A stretch of DNA of 64,000 nucleotides from contig JADJPZ010000004.1 in assembly GCA_016713025.1 (NCBI GenBank), positions 3,348,001 through 3,412,000 of the forward strand. Reading direction: 5' to 3'. Below the pieces are notes generated by a model. That model saw only the letters and a program-made list of their open reading frames with translations, had not been told where the DNA came from and searched no databases. Source of the DNA: Saprospiraceae bacterium. GTDB taxonomy: Bacteria > Bacteroidota > Bacteroidia > Chitinophagales > Saprospiraceae. The translations under genes and the position numbers were made by a program. Below are positions 37,341 to 44,970 of this stretch, piece after piece. Numbering within the stretch: the stretch's first letter is position 1; each line of letters starts with the position of its first letter.

Positions 37341-37959
37341 ATACTGTTTGCGTTTTTCAGGCTGTAAAGTTACAACAAATATGATCACTGTGAATAAAAA
37401 CATCATGTCAATAATTATCCCTCTAATTTTACTCACCCCTACTCTCCCTACCTTGCATTCAGAAAGGCCTGCATCGCCGTAGTGTTGTGAAGGCAGGCTA
37501 ATAATGGATAGAGTGTGTGTATTCTTTAAATTATATTACAATGTCGTTTAGGTTAGGAATTTTTCTTTGTTTTGCCCTATCTAAATCTTTCCCTTACAAG
37601 TGAAAGACTTCATAAAGATAGCTTTATTAAACGAAATTGATTTATATTAGTCCAAATACTAATGTCAATGTGAGAATTCTATCCATCTTAATGACAGAAC
37701 CATTATCTAATAATTTAGCTGTTAAAAAATTTATTCGGGATTTTTATACAAATCAATTTTTAGTCAAAAGAAATTAGATTGCCAAAAATTTTAATTTTAA
37801 TTCATTGGAAATGTGTCAATTAAAATTCCTAATTTTTGAAAACAAATTTACTTTAAGTATATTTTGAGTTAAATTTATAAAAAAATCTTTTGATGCCCTT
37901 TTCTCGAATGATTTGAGGACATTTGCGCGATCATAGAAGACAAAATCAATCAGTAGTAT
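37341..37959. other. gene-free 620-base gap with repeats
   Basis: It contains the inverted repeat GCCTGC...GCAGGC near 37470-37497 and the 80-base dispersed repeat at 37541-37620. The rest is strongly A/T-rich. No open frame with coding character is seen, and no clear -7 box for purL other than a weak GACATTTG at about 37918. Confidence 0.5.
37541..37620. repeat. 80-base dispersed repeat, copy A
   Basis: From ATGTCGTTTAGG through TTTTTCTTTGTTTTGCCC and ATCTAAATCTTTCCC to GAAAGACTTCATAAAGAT. It matches 55927-56008 with only a few differences. The inner CTTTCCC...GTGAAAG forms a short hairpin. Confidence 0.8.
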
Positions 37960-40900
37960 ATGATCACTTTTTTTTGTGGAACTGATGACCACATATATGC
38001 TGTAAAAACAGAGCATGACATCACAGTAGAAAATCAGGAAAAATTAAGTTGGTTATTCGGTGATGCGACGTTGTCTCCATTTGAGACTTTAAATGCATCA
38101 TATATCGGACCTCGGGCATCTATGGTCACCCCATGGAGTACCAATGCCGTAGAAATCACTCAAAACATGGGTATCTCTGGCATCATTCGCATAGAACAAT
38201 TTGATGTTGAACAAAAAAACCATCATTTTGACCCTATGCTCTTTCAGAGATATACTTCCTTGCATCAGGAGATTTTTGATCTGCACATACAGCCGGAGGC
38301 TATTTTAGAAATAGACGATATCACAGCATACAATATAAAAGAAGGATTGTCACTCAGTGAAGAAGAAGTATCTTATCTCAATGAATTGTCGGTCAGATTA
38401 TGCAGAAAACTAACGGATTCAGAAGTTTTTGGGTTTTCGCAGGTCAATTCAGAACATTGTCGGCACAAGATATTTAATGGAAAATACATTATCGATGGTG
38501 ATGAGAAAGCGGAGAGCCTTTTTGCGATGATCAAAAAAACATCACAGGTAAATCCTAATGATATCGTCTCTGCATATAAAGACAATGTTGCATTTATTAA
38601 AGGACCTGAAGTGGTACAATTTGCACCTGAAAGAGGAGATATACCTTCATCGTATGTACGCAAGACTTTTCATTCAGTACTATCTCTGAAAGCTGAAACC
38701 CACAATTTCCCGACAACGGTGGAGCCATTTAATGGCGCAGCTACAGGATCTGGTGGCGAAATCAGAGACAGACTGGCAGGCGGTCAGGGATCATTGCCTC
38801 TGGCAGGTACTGCTGTGTACATGACGGCATATTCTCGACTTGAAAAAACGCGCCTCTGGGAACAAAAAATGTCTGAAAGACCATGGTTATATCAAACTCC
38901 TATGGATATCCTCATCAAAGCTTCTAATGGAGCTTCGGACTTCGGAAATAAGTTTGGTCAACCATTGATTGCGGGTTCACTTTTGACATTTGAACATGAA
39001 GAAGATGCCAGGATTGTGGGTTTTGACAAAGTCATCATGATGGCTGGTGGAATCGGATATGGCAAAGAATCTCAGGCTCAAAAACATATACCAGTAGATG
39101 GTGACAGAGTAGTTATCATGGGTGGGGACAATTACCGCATCGGCATGGGTGGTGCCGCGGTATCATCAGCTGATACAGGTGCTTTTGGTTCAGGTATTGA
39201 GCTTAATGCTGTGCAAAGATCTAATCCCGAAATGCAAAAACGAGTTGCCAACGCTATACGGGTCTTGGTAGAAAGTGACGAAAACCCGATCATTTCTATT
39301 CATGACCATGGTGCAGGTGGTCATCTCAACTGTCTGTCAGAACTCGTCGAAGCTACTGGCGGAAATATCAATCTCGATGCTTTGCCGGTAGGCGACCCTA
39401 CTCTTTCCTACAAGGAAATCATAGGCAATGAGTCTCAGGAACGGATGGGACTAGTCATCAGCAAAAAAGATCTCCCATTATTGTCAAAAATTGCTCAGAG
39501 AGAGCGTGCTCCTATGTACGATGTAGGTGAGATCACGGGAGATCACCGATTTACCATAGGATCACCGTCCAAACGAGTAAATCCTATGCATCTGGCTTTG
39601 GCTGATATGTTTGGATCAAGTCCAAAAATGATCATTAAAGACCAAAGTAGAAAACCTGATTATAATGATATTGACTATGAAATAAAACATTTTGAAGACT
39701 ACCTGGGTGATGTGCTCCAACTCGAAGCTGTAGCCTGCAAAGACTGGCTTACCAATAAGGTGGACAGATGTGTGGGCGGCCGTGTGGCCAAACAGCAATG
39801 TACCGGTCCTCTTCAACTACCGCTAAATAATTGTGGCGTTATGGCTCTTGATTACGAAAATAATCAGGGTCTGGCAACGTCTATTGGTCATGCTCCGATA
39901 AGTGCATTGATCGATGCAGAAGCAGGAAGCAGAAATAGTATAGGAGAAGCACTGACCAATATCGTCTGGGCACCATTGGAGAATGGAATAAAAAGTATCA
40001 GCCTTTCGGCCAACTGGATGTGGGCATGTAAAAACCCAGGCGAAGATGCAAGATTGTATGCAGCTGTTAAGGCTTGTTCCGACTTTGCCATTTCTTTGGG
40101 TATCAATATTCCAACGGGCAAAGACTCCTTGTCCATGAAACAAAAATACAAAGATAAGGAAGTCATTGCCCCCGGCACGGTGATCATCAGTGCAGCAGGA
40201 CATGCCAATGATATCATGAAAATAGTAGAACCCACTGTCAAAACATCTGAAGGGACTCTATATTATATCAATATGTCATTTGCTGATCATGAGCTGGGCG
40301 GATCGTCATTTGGACAAATACGCAACAAAATCGGTATAAAAACACCTGACATTGCTGATAGTAAAAGATTTGTTCTTGCTTTTCAAACCATACAGGCATT
40401 GATCAAAGATGGTAAAATTGCTGCAGGGCACGATATCGGTAGCGGCGGATTGATTACCACATTACTTGAAATGTGTTTCTCTGATCCGGCGGCAGGATTG
40501 GATATTGATTTGTCTGGTGTTGGTAACAAGGATTCGATCAGATTGCTATTTGCTGAAAATGTAGGATTGGTCTTTCAGGCTACACATGGAGCAGAAACTG
40601 ATATAGAGCGTTTATTTCAAATTAATGCCATCAAGTGTATCAAAATTGGCCATCCAAATCAAAGTAGCACCGTTACAATTAAAAATAATGGTGACCACTT
40701 TGATCTCGATATCCCGAAATTCAGAGATATTTGGTATAAAACATCCTATTTGTTGGACATTAAGCAGTCAGGCCACAAAAAGGCCACTGAAAGATATTCT
40801 AACTATAAAAATCAGCCATTAACATACAAATTCCCTTCCCATTTTGACGGCAAAAGACCAGAAATACCTCAACACAGAATCAAGGCAGCCATCATAAGAG

Positions 40901-41628
40901 AAAAAGGAAGTAACTCGGAACGCGAACTGGCCAATGCTATGTATCTGGCAGGATTTGATGTGAGAGATGTACATATGACAGATCTGATAACGGGCCGAGA
41001 GACACTGGAAGATATACGTTTCATAGGTGCTGTAGGTGGATTTTCCAACTCTGATGTTTTGGGTTCAGCCAAAGGATGGGCTGGGGCTTTCAAATACAAT
41101 GAAAAGGCAAAATTAGTGCTGGACAAATTTTTCAACAGAAGGGATACACTATCGGTTGGAATATGTAATGGCTGTCAGTTACTGATTGAATTGGGTATGA
41201 TACATCAAAATCATGACAAAAAGCCCAAAATGCACTTCAATGATTCTCATAAACATGAAAGCATATTTACCTCTGTACAAATCCAGGATAATGATTCTGT
41301 CATGTTGAGTACACTTTCGGGAACTACCTTAGGTGTATGGGTGTCGCATGGAGAGGGTAAGTTTTTGCTACCTGAAGAAGAAAAAATGTATCACATTGTG
41401 GCCAAGTACGGATACTCTGACTATCCTGCCAATCCTAATGGCTCGGACTATAACACCGCGATGCTGTGCAGCGATGATGGCCGTCATCTTGTCATGATGC
41501 CGCACATAGAGCGATCTATATTTCAGTGGAACTGGGCGTATTATCCGGAAGGAAGAAAGCACGAAGTCTCCCCGTGGCTGGAAGCTTTTGTAAATGCAAG
41601 AAAATGGTTAGAAAATAATTTCGGGTAA
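37960..41628 (+). CDS. purL: phosphoribosylformylglycinamidine synthase (fused PurL/PurQ)
   Basis: The 1,222-residue length is typical of the single-chain enzyme. An N-terminal PurS-like region is followed by two AIR-synthase-type halves: VNSEHCRHKIFNGKY, KAETHNFPTTVEPFNGAATGSGGEIRD (split here by one residue reading, KAETHN then FPTTVEP), and later PTGKDSLSMKQKYKD and DIGSGGLITTLLEMCFS. The C-terminal glutamine amidotransferase domain begins IKAAIIREKGSNSERE and has the nucleophile Cys1069 in SVGICNGCQLL and a terminal MPHIERSIFQWNW with its His. It converts FGAR, glutamine and ATP to FGAM in purine synthesis. It is monocistronic, with no riboswitch apparent upstream. Confidence 0.97.
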   Translation: MITFFCGTDDHIYAVKTEHDITVENQEKLSWLFGDATLSPFETLNASYIGPRASMVTPWSTNAVEITQNMGISGIIRIEQFDVEQKNHHFDPMLFQRYTSLHQEIFDLHIQPEAILEIDDITAYNIKEGLSLSEEEVSYLNELSVRLCRKLTDSEVFGFSQVNSEHCRHKIFNGKYIIDGDEKAESLFAMIKKTSQVNPNDIVSAYKDNVAFIKGPEVVQFAPERGDIPSSYVRKTFHSVLSLKAETHNFPTTVEPFNGAATGSGGEIRDRLAGGQGSLPLAGTAVYMTAYSRLEKTRLWEQKMSERPWLYQTPMDILIKASNGASDFGNKFGQPLIAGSLLTFEHEEDARIVGFDKVIMMAGGIGYGKESQAQKHIPVDGDRVVIMGGDNYRIGMGGAAVSSADTGAFGSGIELNAVQRSNPEMQKRVANAIRVLVESDENPIISIHDHGAGGHLNCLSELVEATGGNINLDALPVGDPTLSYKEIIGNESQERMGLVISKKDLPLLSKIAQRERAPMYDVGEITGDHRFTIGSPSKRVNPMHLALADMFGSSPKMIIKDQSRKPDYNDIDYEIKHFEDYLGDVLQLEAVACKDWLTNKVDRCVGGRVAKQQCTGPLQLPLNNCGVMALDYENNQGLATSIGHAPISALIDAEAGSRNSIGEALTNIVWAPLENGIKSISLSANWMWACKNPGEDARLYAAVKACSDFAISLGINIPTGKDSLSMKQKYKDKEVIAPGTVIISAAGHANDIMKIVEPTVKTSEGTLYYINMSFADHELGGSSFGQIRNKIGIKTPDIADSKRFVLAFQTIQALIKDGKIAAGHDIGSGGLITTLLEMCFSDPAAGLDIDLSGVGNKDSIRLLFAENVGLVFQATHGAETDIERLFQINAIKCIKIGHPNQSSTVTIKNNGDHFDLDIPKFRDIWYKTSYLLDIKQSGHKKATERYSNYKNQPLTYKFPSHFDGKRPEIPQHRIKAAIIREKGSNSERELANAMYLAGFDVRDVHMTDLITGRETLEDIRFIGAVGGFSNSDVLGSAKGWAGAFKYNEKAKLVLDKFFNRRDTLSVGICNGCQLLIELGMIHQNHDKKPKMHFNDSHKHESIFTSVQIQDNDSVMLSTLSGTTLGVWVSHGEGKFLLPEEEKMYHIVAKYGYSDYPANPNGSDYNTAMLCSDDGRHLVMMPHIERSIFQWNWAYYPEGRKHEVSPWLEAFVNARKWLENNFG

Positions 41629-41637
41629 CCAAGTCTT

Positions 41638-41830
41638 AGAGTTTGTTTAAACTTTTATCATTGGGTTCCAAGCGGTAAATTTAATTTTATCCAGCGTTAT
41701 ACCCAACAGAAAATAATTTTCAAAATTTAAAAATCACAATTATTTGAAAATTATAAACTTGTGATTTAAATTTTTCGCACAATATTTTCTGTTCACTATA
41801 TATTTTTCGCCTTACCTCGCCAAGCTATGC
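41638..41830. repeat. partial copy (left arm) of the AGAGTATGTTTAAA element family
   Basis: AGAGTTTGTTTAAACTTT, then GGGTTCCAAGCGGTAAATTT and TTATCCAGCGTTATA match the left part of the element at 46468. About 100 unrelated bases then intervene before CGCC...CAAGCTATGCTTGAAC, which matches the CAAGCTCCGCTTGAAC of that element. The right arm is missing. Confidence 0.55.
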
Positions 41831-41906
41831 TTGAACTTTCGGAACGTTTTTGTCCCGATCAAGACATTTTTTTATCAAACGTTTGTTTGGAATTTTTTCA
41901 CCCAGC

Positions 41907-42335
41907 TTATAGAGACGTTAATCTTTTAAAGTACGCATCAACATAGTCGATTTGCCACTGATTTTTAAAGTCAAACCACTTTTGTCTGTATACTCCGGAG
42001 TTGTCAATGAAAAACTTAAATTCTCTGAAAGGCTTTCTCTTTCTCAATGCTTCCAATAAACTGTTTTGTAGTTTTTCATTATCATCCAACCCTTCAGTAA
42101 ATTCGAGCATCATATCAAAAGCATCGCTGGTATCCCATTTGTCTATCTCGTGGTATTCAGTAAAGTTATTGTCCAAGAGTTCTGTTTCTTCTTCCCATGC
42201 ATCCATATCAATATCTGGTAAATCGTTTGTATCAGGAATGAAAATTAATTCCAACGAGGTCTTATGAATAAATGCCCGAAAACCACAATCAAGCTGCTCT
42301 GAAATTTCTTTTAATATGTCTGGTGTTAAATTCAT
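41907..42335 (-). CDS. UPF0158 family protein
   Basis: The conserved start is MNLTPDILKEISEQLDCGF at 42335; the open frame reaches 42359 but the extra eight residues are not family-like. The 142-residue acidic protein contains FIHKTSLELIFIPD, LQNSLLEALRKRKPFREFKFFID and WFDFKNQWQIDYV, the pattern of the uncharacterised UPF0158 family. It is cytoplasmic, with no signal peptide. No function is known for the family. It stands alone between two repeat elements. Confidence 0.72.
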   Translation of the reverse strand: MNLTPDILKEISEQLDCGFRAFIHKTSLELIFIPDTNDLPDIDMDAWEEETELLDNNFTEYHEIDKWDTSDAFDMMLEFTEGLDDNEKLQNSLLEALRKRKPFREFKFFIDNSGVYRQKWFDFKNQWQIDYVDAYFKRLTSL

Positions 42336-42383
42336 TTTTATCTGCAAATTTAAATGCAAATTTAAAAAATGAGTTCAAATATA

Positions 42384-42742
42384 AGAGTATGTTTAAATTT
42401 TTATGTTTGAGCGAAAGTGAGGAAATTTAATTTTTGACAAGATGACTGAATGGTCTCGTTTATGACGAGAATTGAGTAAAATACTTTACTCAATTCTCAA
42501 TAAATCGTTGTCCAAAGTCTCTGACTTTTGGACTTTTATCAATCGGTCTCATGACCGGAGTAAATTGTCCACAACCGGTCAAAGACCGTATGATAGGTTC
42601 CGTCAAAGTCAGGTAAGACTTTGACAAACGAAGTTGATGTTGCAGACCTGCCTGTTCACAAGGCAGGCCTGCCTTGCCGACAGGCAGGAGAAAAATAAAA
42701 TTTGCCACTTGGAGCCAAATGATAAAAGTTTAAACATACTCT
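42384..42742. repeat. MITE-like element, full copy 1 (359 bases)
   Basis: Perfect 14-base terminal inverted repeats AGAGTATGTTTAAA (42384-42397) and TTTAAACATACTCT (42729-42742) bound it. Inside are a series of hairpins: GAGTAAAATACTTTACTC, GTCCAAAGTC...GACTTTTGGAC, GTCAAAGTC...GACTTTGAC, and CCTGCCTG-type palindromes around 42650-42690. It lies in the opposite orientation to the copy at 46468. No transposase is encoded; a 72-codon frame inside it is not a gene. Confidence 0.8.
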
Positions 42743-42879
42743 AAATCAAATTTTTAGAGTGCTTAAAATATGTTTTTATAAATGTGCTTGTTGATTTGCT
42801 GATTTGCATTACAGTTCCTCCTGCTAGCAGAGGTAAAACATAGGTCAAAATAGAGTAAATGGACATCACCAAAAAAATG

Positions 42880-43491
42880 TTAAGTCATCTGTTTATGTTC
42901 CGGACAGTCAATACGTAATTCATTGTCTTCAAGTTTACTATTCAGAAGTTCGCAAAAGTGTTGTTGTCCATTATTTTTTGGGTTGTAAAAATGGCATGTA
43001 AAACACATTCTTTGAATGGTGATAATACCTGATTTGTTCAGGTGATAAATAATATCCAACAAACTTAAAAGCAAATTTTCCTTGTCATTGGAATTTAATT
43101 TGTCGATGGGAACCAGTATTTGTTTTGCAAACAGGGAAGTCTGATCTGCAATTTTCAGACCTTTTTCTGTTAAATGTATAATATAACTTCTGGTGTCGTC
43201 CGGATTAAATTCTTTATAGATCAGATGTTTCTGTTCAAGTATTTTAATTGTCTCGCTTATTGTAGCTTTTGTCATATTAAATTCGTCTGCCAGATAACTT
43301 ACTCTTCTTTTTTCATCAGAATGATGTAATAGAAAAATCAGTACTTGCACCTGGATGGGACTTAATGAAAATTCCTTGCTCTCATTCCATAGCAATACCC
43401 TAAACGCTTGTGAAACTCTTTCCAGAGATGCCACTATTTTGCTTTCAATACTTGAATTTTGATGCTCTATATCAAATGCAGATTTTTTCAT
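42880..43491 (-). CDS. MarR family regulator with C-terminal cysteine cluster
   Basis: The 203-residue protein has a MarR winged helix (LSPIQVQVLIFLLHHS, VSYLADEFNMTKATISETIKILEQ, IYKEFNPDDTRSYIIHLTEKG). A tail of about 43 residues is rich in Cys and His: Cys163, Cys166 and His167 in MCFTCHFYN, Cys180 in HFCELL and Cys196 in IDCPEHK. These could bind a metal or act as a redox switch; MarR proteins usually lack such a tail. Its start codon directly abuts the stop of the DUF2024-lipoprotein gene, so both are in one operon with the small thioredoxin. Two palindromic sites in the operon's promoters are its likely operators, which implies autoregulation. Confidence 0.85.
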   Translation of the reverse strand: MKKSAFDIEHQNSSIESKIVASLERVSQAFRVLLWNESKEFSLSPIQVQVLIFLLHHSDEKRRVSYLADEFNMTKATISETIKILEQKHLIYKEFNPDDTRSYIIHLTEKGLKIADQTSLFAKQILVPIDKLNSNDKENLLLSLLDIIYHLNKSGIITIQRMCFTCHFYNPKNNGQQHFCELLNSKLEDNELRIDCPEHKQMT

Positions 43492-43836
43492 TCAGTTACA
43501 ATTTTCCATTTCGATGATAAAGTAACCTTGTTTTTTTATATCTGCTTCCCAGTCTGGTCGCATTTTTTCAACGTGGCAAAACCTACATTCCTTTGATGAT
43601 AACGGTTGTCCTTCCTGGCCTTTTGTTTTTAAATATGCTTTACCATAATTATAAATTACCTCTTTATCCTTTATCTCTACGGGTGCAAGTATGTCAAAAT
43701 GCATTACTATCCCGTCTTTTTTTGTTACATATGTGTCCCAAACAGCTACTTTCATTTTATTTGTTGTTTTATTTTGAGATTGACTGCAGCCTGACATACA
43801 GACTAAAAGAAAAACTATATTAAATATCAGTTTCAT
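43492..43836 (-). CDS. DUF2024-type lipoprotein with CxxCH motif
   Basis: The open frame extends to 43890, but the promoter at 43860 and the lipoprotein signal fix the start at 43836 (MKLIFNIVFLLVCMSGC, lipidated Cys17). The mature part (MKVAVWDTYVTKKDG, IYNYGKAYLKTKGQEG, KECRFCHVEKM) is a DUF2024 domain, a small family I know as cytoplasmic proteins starting at that internal Met. Here it has gained an export signal. Cys84, Cys87 and His88 form CxxCH, the attachment motif of c-type heme when a protein is exported; heme binding is inference only. It lies between the thioredoxin and the MarR genes, with its own operator. Confidence 0.78.
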   Translation of the reverse strand: MKLIFNIVFLLVCMSGCSQSQNKTTNKMKVAVWDTYVTKKDGIVMHFDILAPVEIKDKEVIYNYGKAYLKTKGQEGQPLSSKECRFCHVEKMRPDWEADIKKQGYFIIEMENCN

Positions 43837-43859
43837 TTTTTTTAAATTTAAATGCTCCA

Positions 43860-43867
43860 CAAAGGTA
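43860..43867 (-). promoter_or_regulatory. -7 box TACCTTTG before the DUF2024-lipoprotein gene
   Basis: On the minus strand TACCTTTG matches TAnnTTTG and overlaps the operator at 43866-43878 by two bases, the same geometry as the upstream promoter at 44170. It supports the start at 43836. Confidence 0.65.
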
Positions 43868-43878
43868 GTTAACCTAAC
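43866..43878. promoter_or_regulatory. probable MarR operator, site 2
   Basis: TAGTTAACCTAAC. It equals 12 of 13 bases of the inverse of site 1 (TAGTTATCCTAAC) and is placed identically against its -7 box. Confidence 0.68.
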
Positions 43879-43897
43879 TTTATGGAGCAAATTATTT

Positions 43898-44131
43898 TTA
43901 ACCTTTTACATCAGCCATTGAAGCTCCAAAATTGATATGTAAAACATTTCCGTTTGGAGTTACTAAAGCCGGGACAGATTTTACACCGGCTTTTTCTGCT
44001 TCGTCTATACGTGATTTGTCGTTGCCAAAGTGAATGACTTCAACTTTGTCTGCTCCTAATAGGTTTATGATGTCGTGTTCTGCACTTATGCATACAGGAC
44101 AACCTGCGTGATAGAATACTGATTTACTCAT
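43898..44131 (-). CDS. small thioredoxin/glutaredoxin-like protein (CPVC)
   Basis: The 77-residue protein has a thioredoxin-type beginning (KSVFYHAGCPVCISAEHD, with Cys11 and Cys14) and the cis-Pro segment KSVPALVTPNGNVLHINFG. It lacks a signal peptide, so it acts in the cytoplasm. It is half the length of thioredoxin, similar to NrdH or glutaredoxin-like mini-proteins. It is the first gene of the MarR operon, transcribed from a promoter covered by an operator. Substrates are unknown; the neighbouring Cys-rich MarR and the CxxCH lipoprotein are candidates. Confidence 0.8.
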   Translation of the reverse strand: MSKSVFYHAGCPVCISAEHDIINLLGADKVEVIHFGNDKSRIDEAEKAGVKSVPALVTPNGNVLHINFGASMADVKG

Positions 44132-44169
44132 GTTTTAGTATTTAATTTGTATTGACAATATTGTTGGCA

Positions 44170-44177
44170 CAAATATA
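44170..44177 (-). promoter_or_regulatory. -7 box TATATTTG of the thioredoxin-MarR operon
   Basis: On the minus strand TATATTTG perfectly matches TAnnTTTG, 39 bases before the start codon at 44131, with the operator directly on its upstream side. Confidence 0.7.
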
Positions 44178-44190
44178 GTTAGGATAACTA
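44176..44190. promoter_or_regulatory. probable MarR operator, site 1
   Basis: TAGTTAGGATAACTA is a palindrome of TAGTTA and TAACTA around GGA. It overlaps the -7 box by two bases and fills the spacer, so a bound repressor would block RNA polymerase. Confidence 0.72.
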
Positions 44191-44312
44191 ACATAATGAA
44201 ATAATTGGATATTTTTTCGATATCCAGATAAATAATTAAAGCTACTTTGTTAAATTATAAATCAACATATGCTAAATATCCATAAAGGTTTAATTCGTTA
44301 CATACAAATATT

Positions 44313-44489
44313 CAACCCATTCAGGGTTGAGCATTGCTCTTGATGGTGCTAAGGGTTGCACCCACAGTAAATCATATTGAGTCCTTTCAGCGTATCGGAA
44401 CGACCATGCCTCTTAAATTCTACCTTAATGGTTGGTATTTAGCCCATGTTTAATATAATAGTTGACCCGATCTTAGCGTAAATGCTAAG
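44313..44489. repeat. cluster of short palindromes upstream of the MarR operon
   Basis: CAACCC...GGGTTG (44313-44329) and CTTAGC...GCTAAG (44472-44489) are separate hairpins. GGGTTGCACCC lies between them. Together they look like a worn non-coding repeat element. The whole gap 44191-44524 has no coding frame. Confidence 0.4.
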
Positions 44490-44524
44490 TTGACAAAGTA
44501 GAAGTAGTTATAACCCTAAAAATC

Positions 44525-44914
44525 TTAACTTATTGCTTCACTGTATTGAGCTGCATTCATAAGGTGATCTATTTCTGACTCATCTGATATCTTAATTTTC
44601 ACAATCCATCCTTCACCGTATGGGTCTGAATTGATGAGGCCGGGATTGTCTCCTTCATTTTCATCAAGTTCTTTATTGAACTCAAGGATCACACCAGATA
44701 TTGGCATAAAAAGATCTGATGTGGTCTTTACAGCTTCTACCGTACCAAATATCTCATCTTTTGAAATGGTATCTCCTACAGTATCTACTTCGACATATAC
44801 AATTTCACCAAGTTCGCTTTGAGCAAAATCAGTAACCCCAATATATGCTTCATTACCTTCTATTCGCAACCATTCATGTTCCTTGGTATATTTCAGATTT
44901 TCAGGAATATTCAT
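44525..44914 (-). CDS. gcvH: glycine cleavage system H protein
   Basis: The 129-residue length and the motifs YTKEHEWLRIEG, YIGVTDFAQSELGEIVYVE and the lipoylation site Lys63 in VEAVKTTSD are diagnostic. Lipoyl-GcvH carries the aminomethyl group between the P, T and L proteins. None of those genes is nearby. It follows the citrate synthase gene by 57 bases on the same strand and may share its mRNA. Confidence 0.97.
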   Translation of the reverse strand: MNIPENLKYTKEHEWLRIEGNEAYIGVTDFAQSELGEIVYVEVDTVGDTISKDEIFGTVEAVKTTSDLFMPISGVILEFNKELDENEGDNPGLINSDPYGEGWIVKIKISDESEIDHLMNAAQYSEAIS

Positions 44915-44970
44915 TTCTAATATTAATTTTGTTTATGTTTTATAAAAATTTCAAACTATCTGATGAGCTG

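Noticed and set aside
37341..37436. Upstream extension of the orphan barrel gene
   Set aside because: It would add a second hydrophobic stretch and a charged segment in front of a good signal peptide; the Met at 37340 is a better start.
42490..42708. Minus-strand 72-codon frame
   Set aside because: It lies wholly inside a MITE-like element made of hairpins; the protein text follows the palindromes and has no coding character.
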